A stretch of DNA of 64,000 nucleotides from Thauera carbonicopians (GCF_025699485.1 NZ_JANUXN010000014.1:1-64000); one strand, 5' to 3'; positions 42,875 to 53,045 are shown, counted from the stretch's first letter. The notes: generated from the letters alone by a model not told the origin. Made by a program: numbers and translations.

Positions 42875-43753
42875 GTGAAAGAGGACTTCGACTACACTGC
42901 TGCGTTCTCGCGAAACATCGGCTGGGTGACGTCTGAAGAACAGGCTGTGTTGCGGGGCAAGCGGGTTGCCATCGCCGGCATGGGAGGGGTGGGTGGCGTC
43001 CATCTGCTCACTCTGGCACGCCTGGGGATCGGGGGCTTCAACATTTCCGATTTCGATGAGTTCGATATCGCCAACTTCAACCGCCAGGCCGGGGCGGTCA
43101 TGGGGTCGTTGGGGCAGCCCAAGGTGGAGGTGCTGGCGAAGATGACGGCGGAGATCAATCCGACGGTGGAAGTCAGGATGTTTCCGCAGGGAGTCTCGGA
43201 TGACAATCTCGATGACTTTCTTTCCGGAGTCGATCTCTACGTCGATGGCCTGGATTTCTTCTCGTTCAAGGCCCGCCGTGCAACCTTTGCAGCCTGCCAT
43301 CGCCTGGGGGTCCCCGCGGTGACCGCTGCCCCCCTGGGGATGGGGACTGCGGTACTGGTATTCCTGCCGGGGCAGATGTCGTTCGAGGAGTATTTCTGCC
43401 TGGACGGATGCGACGAAGACGAGATGGCTGTTCGTTTCCTGCTCGGTTTGTCGCCCGCTATGCTGCAGCGAAGCTATCTGGCGGATCCATCCCGGGTGAA
43501 CCTGACCGAACGCCGCGGCCCTTCCACCATCATGGCATGCCAGTTGTGTGCGGGTGTCGCGGCAACGGAGGCGGCCAAGATACTGCTGGGACGGGGGGAC
43601 GTGATTGCCGCACCGCGCGGATATCAGTTCGATGCCTATCGTAACCGGTTCGTGCGTACATGGCGGCCTGGCGGCAATCGCAATCCCCTGCAGCGGCTCG
43701 GGCTGATGATCGCACGCTGGCAGTTGCGCCGGATGAAATCCACAGGGGCATGA
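42875..43753 (+). CDS. E1-like ThiF/MoeB-family adenylyltransferase
   Basis: 292 aa. Rossmann nucleotide site AGMGGVGGVHLLTLARLGIG, the downstream Asp in ISDFDEFDIANFNRQ with conserved Asn/Arg, and a cysteine motif ACQLCAG resembling half of the ThiF/MoeB zinc site (the other half, FCLDGC, is C-x3-C). E1-like enzymes adenylate a C-terminal carboxylate or amino acid. No ThiS/MoaD-like small protein is encoded nearby, so the substrate may instead be a peptide or small molecule. It is followed after one base by a nitroreductase-like gene, so the two are a unit. Confidence 0.85.
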   Translation: MKEDFDYTAAFSRNIGWVTSEEQAVLRGKRVAIAGMGGVGGVHLLTLARLGIGGFNISDFDEFDIANFNRQAGAVMGSLGQPKVEVLAKMTAEINPTVEVRMFPQGVSDDNLDDFLSGVDLYVDGLDFFSFKARRATFAACHRLGVPAVTAAPLGMGTAVLVFLPGQMSFEEYFCLDGCDEDEMAVRFLLGLSPAMLQRSYLADPSRVNLTERRGPSTIMACQLCAGVAATEAAKILLGRGDVIAAPRGYQFDAYRNRFVRTWRPGGNRNPLQRLGLMIARWQLRRMKSTGA

Positions 43754-43754
43754 A

Positions 43755-44813
43755 GTGAACGATCGCGAAACACTGTTGGAAATTCTCAATCTCGCCCGCT
43801 GGGCGCCCAGCGGCGACAACACCCAGCCCTGGAAATTCGAGATCATTGCCGACGATCATGTCGCCGTGCACGGCCATGACACCCGGGACTGGTGCCTCTA
43901 TGACATGGATGGGCGGGCGAGCCAGATGGCGCACGGCGCCTTGCTCGAAACCCTGAGGATCGCCGCGACCCGATTCGGCTTGCGTGCGGACTGGAACTGG
44001 CGGGCCGAAACCCCCGAGCATGCTCCGATCTATGACGTAAAGCTGGTGCCTGAAGCCGATCTCGCGGTCGATCCGTTACATCCCTTCATCACCACACGCA
44101 CGGTGCAGCGCAGGATGATGCGCCGCACGCCGCTGACGCCGTCCGCCGTGCAGGCACTGCGTCTTGCGCCGGGAGATGGCTATTCGCTCAGGCTCATCGA
44201 GCCCGTCGGAGAGAGGTTGAAAATAGCAAGCCTGCTATGGACGAGCGCCCGTGTCCGCCTGACATGCCCTGAAGCTTTCGAGGTTCACCGGGAGATCATC
44301 GAGTGGGGCGCCACCTTCAGCAAGGATCGCATCCCCGAACGCGCGGTTGGTGTCGATCCGCTCACCGCCCGCCTGATGCAGTGGGCGATGAAGAACTGGA
44401 AGCGCGTCGATGCCCTGAACCGCTACGCCTTCGGCACGGTCGCGCCGCGCCTCATGCTCGATTTCCTGCCAGCCTGGGCCTGCGCCGCGCACGTGCTCGT
44501 CGAGCGTCATGCCTTGCCGGCCAGCTTGCCCGAGTTCGTCGATGCGGGGCGGGCGATGCAGCGGGTGTGGCTGACGGCAGCGTCACAGGGTCTGCACCTG
44601 CAGCCGCAGATGACACCGCTGATCTTTGGCTGGTACGCAAGTGCAGGCAGACCGGTCTCGGCCGACGAGCATGTCAATGCCGCGATGCGTGAAGTGGGGA
44701 CGCAGGTCGACCGGATGCTCGGCGGCAAGGGCGTGTTCTTCTGCCGGGTCGGAGAGTCTAGCGTGCCTGTGTCGCGGTCGATTCGCAAGGAATTGGCGGA
44801 GTTGATGGTTTAG
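43755..44813 (+). CDS. Nitroreductase-family flavoprotein-like protein
   Basis: 352 aa. The N-terminus reads ILNLARWAPSGDNTQPWKFE, the FMN-binding opening of nitroreductase-like proteins, and the C-terminal part has TAASQGLHLQPQMTPLIFGW followed by RVGESSVPVSRS. The protein is longer than classical nitroreductases (about 220 aa), resembling two half-domains in one chain, as in oxidases that act with E1-like enzymes. Start GTG at 43755, one base after the E1-like stop. A redox step (oxidation of a heterocycle or alcohol) on the product of the E1-like enzyme is plausible. Confidence 0.82.
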   Translation: MNDRETLLEILNLARWAPSGDNTQPWKFEIIADDHVAVHGHDTRDWCLYDMDGRASQMAHGALLETLRIAATRFGLRADWNWRAETPEHAPIYDVKLVPEADLAVDPLHPFITTRTVQRRMMRRTPLTPSAVQALRLAPGDGYSLRLIEPVGERLKIASLLWTSARVRLTCPEAFEVHREIIEWGATFSKDRIPERAVGVDPLTARLMQWAMKNWKRVDALNRYAFGTVAPRLMLDFLPAWACAAHVLVERHALPASLPEFVDAGRAMQRVWLTAASQGLHLQPQMTPLIFGWYASAGRPVSADEHVNAAMREVGTQVDRMLGGKGVFFCRVGESSVPVSRSIRKELAELMV

Positions 44814-44980
44814 CGGCCGTTGAATCAGGCCGTGTTGGCAGAAGCAAGAGAGTACATCTCCGCCCGCTTGAGCATAATGGTGTCGATTTTTTTTACATAC
44901 CAGGCTTTGTGCAGACGGCTAGCTTCCTCGGGGGTTGAGATACTTATTTAATTTCATTGACTTAGAGTTTTGTGCGGCTA

Positions 44981-44998
44981 TTGGCACACTACATGCTT
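44981..44998 (+). promoter_or_regulatory. Sigma-54 promoter of the PEP-CTERM gene
   Basis: TTGGCACACTACATGCTT carries GG at 44983-44984 and GC at 44995-44996 separated by exactly 10 bases, with the TGGCAC and TGC(T) bases of the -24/-12 consensus. Transcription would begin near 45008, leaving a leader of about 70 bases before the start at 45078. PrsR, a sigma-54 activator of PEP-CTERM genes, is encoded in the same window. Confidence 0.78.
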
Positions 44999-45077
44999 GA
45001 GTCTCCGTGCGGCACCTGCCAAATTGAACTGCTCTCGGCGAGAGCATGTTTTACTCAAGAAAACCTAGGAGATGGTC

Positions 45078-45887
45078 ATGAAATTCAAGCAAATTGCTCT
45101 TGCCATTGCAGCAGTTGGTGCCACTGTCGCCGCTAGCGGTGCAGCCCAAGCTGCCGTGGTTCTCGATGGCTGGGCGCTCGAGACGGCGAGCGGTACTACC
45201 TCGAACATCGGGCGGTTGAATCTGGTGTCTGGTACTGCCACCGTGGAGCAGGAAACGGATGCCGCCGGAAACGTGTTTGTTGGGGCAGCCTTCCGGGAAC
45301 AGGGCAGCATCTATTCGATCTCCTACACGACTGAAAACACGGTCGGCGCTGGCGACACTGGCGCACCGGGGAATCTGCATACGATGCTGACGATCAGCTT
45401 CAGCAATGTGGCAGGTCAAGTGACTGCCTTGAACTCCGGTGGCGGCTTCGCGTACTCGTTCACCAGCGGCGATTTCACGATTCAATCTGCTGACGGTGCT
45501 AGCGCTTCTGGCAGCATCATCGGGATCGGCGGTAATGCAGCCAGCACTGCCGTCATTGGCGGAACCAATGGTGACTCCACGCTGCTGGCTCAGATTCTGA
45601 GCACTGCTGGCATCATGAATTTTTATGATAACGGGGGTGGATTGTTGAACCCCGGTTTTGCCACTGGTGAGTATCTGTTCGAAGCTGTGACGAACAACAA
45701 CGTGACAGACAGCTTTGGGCTGAGTGAGTGCTCGTTCAAGGCTGGCGCCACCTGCTCGCGGTTCAGCGTTGCATCTGCCGGTGATGCTTATATCGTGCAG
45801 CAGCAGGTTCCGGAACCCGCTATGCTGGGCCTGCTCGGCCTTGGTCTGATGGGCCTGGGTGTCAGCATGCGTCGTCGCAAGGCATGA
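45078..45887 (+). CDS. PEP-CTERM sorted exported protein
   Basis: 269 aa. The second ATG (45078) is chosen because AGGAG ends six bases before it; the ATG at 45072 has no spacing. Signal peptide (QIALAIAAVGATVAASGAAQ), then a beta-rich body without repeats and with one Cys pair (SECSFKAGATCSRF), then the sorting signal VPEPAMLGLLGLGLMG followed by an RRRK tail (residues 244-269). It would be processed by an exosortase encoded elsewhere and retained in the extracellular polysaccharide. Overall it recalls the PepA-type flocculation proteins of Zoogloea, a resemblance not tested here. It has a sigma-54 promoter upstream. Confidence 0.9.
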   Translation: MKFKQIALAIAAVGATVAASGAAQAAVVLDGWALETASGTTSNIGRLNLVSGTATVEQETDAAGNVFVGAAFREQGSIYSISYTTENTVGAGDTGAPGNLHTMLTISFSNVAGQVTALNSGGGFAYSFTSGDFTIQSADGASASGSIIGIGGNAASTAVIGGTNGDSTLLAQILSTAGIMNFYDNGGGLLNPGFATGEYLFEAVTNNNVTDSFGLSECSFKAGATCSRFSVASAGDAYIVQQQVPEPAMLGLLGLGLMGLGVSMRRRKA

Positions 45888-45947
45888 TGCCTCTTACGGA
45901 ACGGCTCGAAATGGTTCGTTGTTAGGGCTGTAATCGAGTGTTCGTTC

Positions 45948-45989
45948 AAATCCCCGTCCAATGTTCGTGTTGGGCGGGGATTTCGTTTT
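45948..45989 (+). terminator. Terminator of the PEP-CTERM gene
   Basis: AAATCCCCGTCCAA (45948-45961) pairs with TTGGGCGGGGATTT (45970-45983) with one G-T pair, followed by CGTTTTA. It ends the sigma-54-driven transcript about 60 bases after the stop. Confidence 0.8.
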
Positions 45990-46444
45990 AGAAGTGCTGA
46001 TAAATGATCAAACAGGTTGCCACGGCGAGGTGACCTGAATCAGTACCTTGAAATTCGGCACGCAGGCGCCTACACCGTCGGAGGATGGGTATCGAGCCAG
46101 TGGCCCAGGGCAGCGTCTCCGTATCTGCCAGTCTTTGCCTGTGGCCTGAAGATTTTCGCTACCTCGACATCGTAACGCATGGTCATGGCATCTTTCTTGG
46201 GCCCACCGAGGCCGAGGATGGCCGAAAGCCGTCTTGGCTTCTTTGAGCGTGACCAACGGGCCGCCGATCAGGCGTCGCTTCCTGAAAAACGCATCGGCGT
46301 ATCGCCCGGATCGGTCCGTTCGGTATGCCTAACCGGCTTGTTTGCGTTCATTTCAGTCGGTCGCAGTGCATCAAGGTGCGCTGAATAATGAAAAAAATGG
46401 CGCCATCAAGCTGCGTTCGTCTCCGTGCCATCAGGGGCTGTTCG
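45990..46444. other. Intergenic region with a possible small minus-strand ORF
   Basis: No secure gene. On the minus strand a frame with protein-like composition ends at 46070 and could start at the ATGs at 46186 or 46180 (about 38 aa, MRYDVEVAKIFRPQAK...LGHWLDTHPPTV). It may be the tail of a decayed gene, since the same frame stays open and coding-like further upstream. No repeats or insertion-sequence ends were seen. Confidence 0.3.
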
Positions 46445-46912
46445 TCAGCGCTGGAGCTCGCGCCCCATTTCCAGCACCTTGAAATTCAGCAGGTGGGTAG
46501 CCAGCACCGTCTCCCACATGAAGCAGCCGAGCGCCACCAGGAAGGACAGCACGCCCATCAGGAAGCACGCCATTGCCACCAGTGGCCATTGTGTTTCCCA
46601 CGCTTGCCCAAGGAACAGGGACACGATGGTGATGCCGATGCAAAAGCCGCACAGCGCCAGGCAGCCGATGGAGAAATTCGCGATGCGTCCTCGCTTGCGC
46701 AGGAGCGCCAGCTCCATCAGCAAGCGCCTGATTAGCTCCTGATCGGTGCTGGTTCGCACGCGCTCGTCCAGTACGCGGGCCCGGTCGATGATGCGGGCCA
46801 GCCGCCCGGCCACGGCTCCGATCATGCCGGCCACTGCCGTTAAAAAGAACACGGGTGCCACCGCCAGCTGGACGCTGTGGGTGACCGAGGCGACATCGAC
46901 GGGTAGGCTCAT
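46445..46912 (-). CDS. DUF2721 membrane protein
   Basis: 155 aa from the ATG at 46912. Longer frames have no better start. Begins SLPVDVASVTHSVQLAVAPV followed by FFLTAVAGMIGAVAGRLARI, the conserved opening of DUF2721. A cytoplasmic charged helix (RARVLDERVRTSTDQELIRR) and two further membrane segments (FSIGCLALCGFCIGITIVSL; ACFLMGVLSFLVALGCFMWE) follow. The function of the family is unknown. Apparently monocistronic. Confidence 0.8.
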   Translation of the reverse strand: MSLPVDVASVTHSVQLAVAPVFFLTAVAGMIGAVAGRLARIIDRARVLDERVRTSTDQELIRRLLMELALLRKRGRIANFSIGCLALCGFCIGITIVSLFLGQAWETQWPLVAMACFLMGVLSFLVALGCFMWETVLATHLLNFKVLEMGRELQR

Positions 46913-47114
46913 AGCAACGGAGGTGATGATGGGAACGCACGCATGGTACGCAAAATCACCCGGTGCTGGACATGCTCGAAAGCCATGGCGTCTCGACCGG
47001 TTTGTTGCGCCAGCGCTTCCGGGATTCGGCATATGAGCTTCGTTGTCGCCGACTGCTTGTTGCGATCATCATCGATTTCTATCCGGTGTGCCGGACGGCG
47101 GAGCCGTAACGGCC

Positions 47115-48260
47115 CTACGGCTTGCGAATCCTGGAAGCTGCAATCCTGTCGAGATAGTAGTCGAGTGCGCGCCGGGCGTACTGATCCGTTCTTTCGCCCG
47201 GGGAGAGCTTGCGTGCCTCAAGCCAGCCCATATAGATGTCATTGCCGAATGCCTGATGGTCCGAGAGGTAGTCCATGTACATCGGAAAGGTCGCCAGCAG
47301 CCGCTTTTGCGGTGCGGGGAGAAACGGGCGCAGCAGGCGGGGCAGGGCGGCAAACCATGCGCTTGGAATGCTCCTGCCGCGGGGGAGTTCCTGGCCGCGC
47401 TCCTGCAGGATCTGGCGCACGAGCTCGACCAGGTCTGCAATGCGCGGGGAGCGTTCGGGGCCTGAGCACAGGTTCAGGATGTGTCCCCGGGGCGACTGCC
47501 CGTGGCTCGATGCCACGATGGCTGCCGCGACATGGTCGACCGGAATGATGTCGAGCTTCGCGTCGCCGAAATCCGGCAGCAGGCCGGATGTCTTGCGCCC
47601 CGACAGGATTTCGCAGATGTAGTAGAAGATCTGGAAGTGGATGATGCGGCCGTCGCGTGAGTCGCCGATCACCATGCTGGGCCGATGGACCGTGATCGGC
47701 AGCCCTTCTTTCTCGATGGCTGCGCGGACCAGGGTTTCGGCTTCGGCCTTGGATTGTTCGTAGGTGTTGTGGAAGGCACGGGCTTCGTCGATCCAGGTTT
47801 CGGGCAGGATGCCCGGTCGTTTGCCGGCGATGCCGACCGTGCTGACGAACTCCATCTTCTGCAGGGTGTTCCGCCTGGCCAGGGTGCGCGCGAACTCGAG
47901 CATGACTTCGGCGGAGCCGACTGCCGAGCGTCGGGCATGGTCCAGCGGATCGTTCATTCTGACGCTGGCGGCCGAATGGATGAGGTGCGTGGTGTCGTCG
48001 CACAAGCGGGCGTAGGCGGCGGCGTCCAGGCCGAGCTGGGCTTGCGTGGCATCGCCACGCAATGCTTCCACGCGCTGGCGAGTGTCGTCGCCGGGCGGGA
48101 GTTGCCAGAAGTCGTGGAGCGCCTCGAGTCGCTGGGCGAGATGCTCATCCGACTCGGCGCGCAGCAGCACGCGGATGCGGGTGTCCCGGTTCTGCAGCAG
48201 CATGGGCACGATGGCGCTGCCGACGGCGCCCGACGCGCCGGTGAGAAGATAGGTGCTCAT
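47115..48260 (-). CDS. NAD(P)-dependent thioester reductase / fatty acyl reductase-like protein
   Basis: 381-aa extended short-chain dehydrogenase of the thioester-reductase (Lys2/CAR C-terminal, male-sterility) type. Rossmann motif LLTGASGAVGSAIVPMLLQN, HSAASV, active-site YEQSKAEAE (YxxxK), then HRPSMVIGDSRDGRI and VDHVAAAIVASS. It should reduce an activated acyl thioester or acyl-CoA to an aldehyde (or alcohol). The start overlaps the stop of the adenylate-forming ligase upstream (ATGA), so the two together resemble a carboxylic acid reductase split into two proteins, without a carrier domain. Confidence 0.82.
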   Translation of the reverse strand: MSTYLLTGASGAVGSAIVPMLLQNRDTRIRVLLRAESDEHLAQRLEALHDFWQLPPGDDTRQRVEALRGDATQAQLGLDAAAYARLCDDTTHLIHSAASVRMNDPLDHARRSAVGSAEVMLEFARTLARRNTLQKMEFVSTVGIAGKRPGILPETWIDEARAFHNTYEQSKAEAETLVRAAIEKEGLPITVHRPSMVIGDSRDGRIIHFQIFYYICEILSGRKTSGLLPDFGDAKLDIIPVDHVAAAIVASSHGQSPRGHILNLCSGPERSPRIADLVELVRQILQERGQELPRGRSIPSAWFAALPRLLRPFLPAPQKRLLATFPMYMDYLSDHQAFGNDIYMGWLEARKLSPGERTDQYARRALDYYLDRIAASRIRKP

Positions 48261-50134
48261 GGCGCGATGATGACGATGGGGGCTGAACTGGGGCCGTGGT
48301 CCGGGATGGCTTCGATGCGGCGGTAGGCTTCTGCAATGCTTTCGGCGAAGTGCTGCGCCACGACCTTGCGGCGCAGCTTCAGGTTTGCGGTGAGTTCGCC
48401 GTTCTCGATGCTGAACGGTGTCGATGTGATGATGACGGCGGCTGGACGCTGGTGACTGGGAAGCGATGCGCAGATGGTCCGGACATCACCGGCGATCTGC
48501 TCCGGGGAAGGCGCGGACGCTGTTTCGGTGCTGCTGGCCTTTCCCTGCATGAGGGTGATGATGACGACAGGGAAGGGGTGGCCTTCGCCGGTGACGACGG
48601 CATGCTCCACGTACTCCAGGCGCTTGATCTCGGCCTCGATCGGGTGAGGCGTGACGCGGCGTCCGGTCGATGTCTTGAAGATTTCGCTTTTCCGGCCGAG
48701 CAGCCAGAGGTAGCCGTCTTCGTCCAGGCGGGCATAGTCTCCGGTATGGAAGAAGCCGTCATTGCTCATATTGAGTGACACTGCCTGCGTGCAGGGTTCG
48801 TAGCGGCTGCAGACACCGGGGCCGCGCACGAGCAGTTCGCCGTCTTCGGCGATGCGCACCTCGTTCTGGGGGTGGGGGCGGCCGACGCTGCCGGCTCGCG
48901 AGGCTTCGAGCGTGTTGAAGGCAATGGGGACGATGTTCTCGCTGACGCCGTAGGCTTCGAGGATCGGCCAGCCAAGTGCGCCGAAGCGTTCGATCAGCCA
49001 GACGGGGAGGGGAGCCGAGCCGCTGACGAGGAAGCGCAGCTTGCTGCCCATCACGCGTCTCAAGGGGCTCAGGGCCCGTTTGGCGAACGGATGGAGCAGG
49101 CGGAGGTGCAGCGGTGTTCCGGTGCCGAGACTGCGAGCCTTGGTGATCCGCTCTTCGATGGCCCAGGCGGCGCGCAGACCCATCCGGATGGGAGCGGGCT
49201 GGGTGTCGATGCGGTCGAGCATGCCGGCATGGAGTTTCTCGAAGAACCTCGGTACCGCCACGAAGAGGCTGGGCTGTATTTCCGGCAGCCGTTGCACGAT
49301 CTGCTCGGGTCGCTCGACGAAATGTGTCTCGGCGCCGAAGAGGATGGCGCACAGGTTGAGAACGCGCTGGAACATGCTAGAGGGCGGGAGCCAGCAGACC
49401 ATGCGATCGCCGACGCCTATCGAGGGGAAGCAGTCACAGGTGGCGCGGCAGGCCAGCAGGATCTGGGCATGGGTGTAGGCGATGCCCTTGGGTTCGCCGG
49501 TGCTGCCCGAGGTGAAGATGACGGTTGCGACATCCGTCGGCAGCGGGAGGACGGGCGCCGACGAGGGAGGCGATGCGTAGAGTGGGCCGAGCGCATGCGT
49601 GCCCGGGGGGGCATCCGGTGCTGCGATGATCCGTATGGCGAAGCCCGTGTATAGGGCATCGAGCCTGTCGAACTGGGCCGCGTCGGCGGTGATGACGATG
49701 CGGGGCCGGGCGATCGCCAGGATGTGTCCGAGGTTGCGTGAAGTGTCGTGAGCGTCGAGCCCGACGATGGCCGCACCGAGTCCTAGTATTGCCAGATGGA
49801 CGAGCTCCCACTCCGGGGTGGTCGGCAGCATGACGGCGACGCGGTCGCCTCGCCCGATGCCCAGATGCTGAAAGCCGTTCTGCAGGGCTCGCACTCTTGC
49901 CTGGATGTCTGCCCAGGTGAATGCCGTGGTCGTGCCGCCGGTGCGATGGACATATCCGATGGCGGACGGGTTCGATTGCGCCCGTGCGTCGAGCAGGGCC
50001 GGTAGCGTCTGGACTTGCCGAAGCTGGGTGCGGACATCGTCGGGGGCATTGATCGCTCCGTCCGGCTGGCGATGGTGTTGCGTGGTTCCAGGGTTCGAAA
50101 CCTGGGCTTCGAAGTTGGTCGACGTCCTCTGCAT
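48257..50134 (-). CDS. AMP-forming acyl-CoA synthetase / long-chain fatty acid ligase-like protein
   Basis: 625 aa from the ATG at 50134. The frame extends upstream but lacks a better start. ANL-superfamily enzyme: P-loop VIFTSGSTGEPKGIAYTHAQ, A5 region LEAYGVSENIVP, A7 TGDYARLDEDGYLWLLGRKS, and FKTSTGRRVTPHPIEAE, which matches the long-chain FadD15-like group. It activates a carboxylic acid as acyl-AMP and then a thioester. The usual C-terminal Lys lies in a segment with GELTANLKLRRK. It is translationally coupled to the thioester reductase downstream, suggesting conversion of a fatty acid to an aldehyde or alcohol. Confidence 0.85.
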   Translation of the reverse strand: MQRTSTNFEAQVSNPGTTQHHRQPDGAINAPDDVRTQLRQVQTLPALLDARAQSNPSAIGYVHRTGGTTTAFTWADIQARVRALQNGFQHLGIGRGDRVAVMLPTTPEWELVHLAILGLGAAIVGLDAHDTSRNLGHILAIARPRIVITADAAQFDRLDALYTGFAIRIIAAPDAPPGTHALGPLYASPPSSAPVLPLPTDVATVIFTSGSTGEPKGIAYTHAQILLACRATCDCFPSIGVGDRMVCWLPPSSMFQRVLNLCAILFGAETHFVERPEQIVQRLPEIQPSLFVAVPRFFEKLHAGMLDRIDTQPAPIRMGLRAAWAIEERITKARSLGTGTPLHLRLLHPFAKRALSPLRRVMGSKLRFLVSGSAPLPVWLIERFGALGWPILEAYGVSENIVPIAFNTLEASRAGSVGRPHPQNEVRIAEDGELLVRGPGVCSRYEPCTQAVSLNMSNDGFFHTGDYARLDEDGYLWLLGRKSEIFKTSTGRRVTPHPIEAEIKRLEYVEHAVVTGEGHPFPVVIITLMQGKASSTETASAPSPEQIAGDVRTICASLPSHQRPAAVIITSTPFSIENGELTANLKLRRKVVAQHFAESIAEAYRRIEAIPDHGPSSAPIVIIAP

Positions 50135-50317
50135 TGCCCTCTCGCTGGCGCTTGTCCACGCGCACGCCGGAGCGTTTGCGCGATATCCGGCCAGGGAATG
50201 CCGGTGTGCTCCCCGAGCCAAAGGGAATATTAGCCGACGATGCGCTATTCAGGGAGGATATCCCGTACGAAAGCGGGCTGGGCGGATTCGCCCGGCTCGA
50301 TGCGTCGGGCGGGGCCC

Positions 50318-51433
50318 TCAGCGGCCGACCATGTTGTCCCGGTGGATCAGCTCGGGTTCGTCGACGTAGCCCAGCAGCTTCTCGATTTCGGCGCTCGGTT
50401 TGCGGGCGATCCTGCGGCATTCGGCGGCGCTGTAGTTCACCAGGCCGCGTGCGATCTCCTCGCCGGCGGCGCTGCGGCAGGCCACGGCGGCACCACGGAC
50501 GAAATCGCCGTGTACTTCGATGACGCCCACCGGCAGCAGGCTGCGGCCGCTCCGGAGCGCGGCGACGGCGCCGTCGTCGATGATCAGGTCGCCGGCCAGT
50601 TGCAGGTGGTCGGCCAGCCATTGCTTGCGGGCCTGCAGCGGCGTGCTGCTGGCGTAGAGCAGGGTACCGACGGCTTCGCCCGCGCCCAGGCGCAGCAGCG
50701 GGTCGTGCTCGCGTCCGCTGGCGATGCAGGTGTGGGCGCCGCTGCGGGCTGCGCGCTGGGCGGCGCGGATCTTGGTGATCATGCCGCCCTTGCTGATGCC
50801 GCTGCCGGCGCCGCCGGCCATGGCTTCGTACTGGCGGTCTTCGGCGCGCCCTTCCGAGATCAGCGTGGCGCCGGGGTCGCGGCGCGGGTCGGCGGTGTAC
50901 AGGCCTTGCTGGTCGGTCAGGATGATCAGCGCGTCGGCTTCGATCAGGTTAGCGACCAGGGCGCCGAGGGTGTCGTTGTCGCCGAACTTGATCTCGTCGG
51001 TGACGACGGTGTCGTTCTCGTTGATGATCGGCACGACGCCGAGTTCGAGCAGCGTCGTCAGCGTGCTGCGGGCGTTGAGATAGCGGGTGCGGTCGGCGAG
51101 GTCTTCGTGCGTCAGCAGGATCTGCGCCGTCTGCAGGCCGTGGCGGGAGAAGGCTTCCTCGTAGGCTTCGACCAGCCCCATCTGGCCGACGGCGGCGGCG
51201 GCCTGGAGCTTGTTCATTTCGTGCGGCCGCCTGCCCCAGCCCAGCCGCTGGATGCCGGCGGCGATGGAGCCGGAGGACACGAGCACGACTTCGCGCCCCT
51301 GGGTGCGCAACGCGGCGATCTGCCGCGCCCAGTCGTCGAGCGCGGTCTTGTCGAGGCCGGCGCCGTTGTTGGTGACGAGGGCACTGCCGACCTTCACCAC
51401 CAGGCGGCGGGCGTTGCGGATCTTGGTTCTCAT
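50318..51433 (-). CDS. proB: Glutamate 5-kinase
   Basis: 371 aa. Catalyses ATP-dependent phosphorylation of glutamate, the first step of proline synthesis. Amino-acid kinase domain with [46 protein letters not shown] and [14 protein letters not shown], then a C-terminal PUA domain ([20 protein letters not shown]). Length is typical. The last gene of the rplU-rpmA-obgE-proB series on the minus strand, a standard betaproteobacterial order. Confidence 0.96.
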   Translation of the reverse strand: MRTKIRNARRLVVKVGSALVTNNGAGLDKTALDDWARQIAALRTQGREVVLVSSGSIAAGIQRLGWGRRPHEMNKLQAAAAVGQMGLVEAYEEAFSRHGLQTAQILLTHEDLADRTRYLNARSTLTTLLELGVVPIINENDTVVTDEIKFGDNDTLGALVANLIEADALIILTDQQGLYTADPRRDPGATLISEGRAEDRQYEAMAGGAGSGISKGGMITKIRAAQRAARSGAHTCIASGREHDPLLRLGAGEAVGTLLYASSTPLQARKQWLADHLQLAGDLIIDDGAVAALRSGRSLLPVGVIEVHGDFVRGAAVACRSAAGEEIARGLVNYSAAECRRIARKPSAEIEKLLGYVDEPELIHRDNMVGR

Positions 51434-51502
51434 GGTGTCGCGGCGGAGGGAAGAAGGGTCTGCGGGAAAGATCGGTAGGATGATGAGGCGGCTGGAAGGC
51501 GG

Positions 51503-52684
<1,182 letters not shown>

Positions 52685-52707
52685 TCAACCTTGATCCAAA
52701 AATGAAA

Positions 52708-52732
52708 AAGCCCTACCGCAAGGATAGGGCTT
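52708..52732 (-). terminator. Intercistronic hairpin between rpmA and obgE
   Basis: AAGCCCTA and TAGGGCTT flank CCGCAAGGA. On the minus strand the stem is followed by a T-rich stretch (CTTTTTCATTTTT), so it can act as a partial terminator after rpmA, lowering obgE/proB relative to the ribosomal proteins. Confidence 0.7.
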
Positions 52733-52761
52733 CGATGCTGCAAAGCGCGTACTGCCGTCGA

Positions 52762-53025
52762 TCAGGCCGCTTCGGGCACGATGATCACGGTGCGGCGCCT
52801 GGACGGACCCTTGACCGCGAACTGGACGGTGCCGTTCTTCAGCGCGAACAGGGTGTGGTCCTTGCCGATGCCGACGTTGTCGCCCGGGTGGTATTCGGTG
52901 CCGCGCTGGCGAACGATGATGTTGCCGGCGAGCACGAACTGGCCACCGTAGCGCTTCACGCCGAGGCGTTTCGATTCCGAGTCGCGACCGTTACGCGAAC
53001 TGCCGCCAGCTTTTTTGTGTGCCAT
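52762..53025 (-). CDS. rpmA: 50S ribosomal protein L27
   Basis: 87 aa, near-universal L27 sequence beginning [20 protein letters not shown], with the flexible N-terminus that reaches the peptidyl-transferase centre, then [20 protein letters not shown] and [16 protein letters not shown]. The N-terminus starts directly with the mature residues, with no Firmicutes-type cleavable extension. Follows rplU by 20 bases. Confidence 0.98.
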   Translation of the reverse strand: MAHKKAGGSSRNGRDSESKRLGVKRYGGQFVLAGNIIVRQRGTEYHPGDNVGIGKDHTLFALKNGTVQFAVKGPSRRRTVIIVPEAA

Positions 53026-53045
53026 GTCGGATTACCTCCTGCGCC

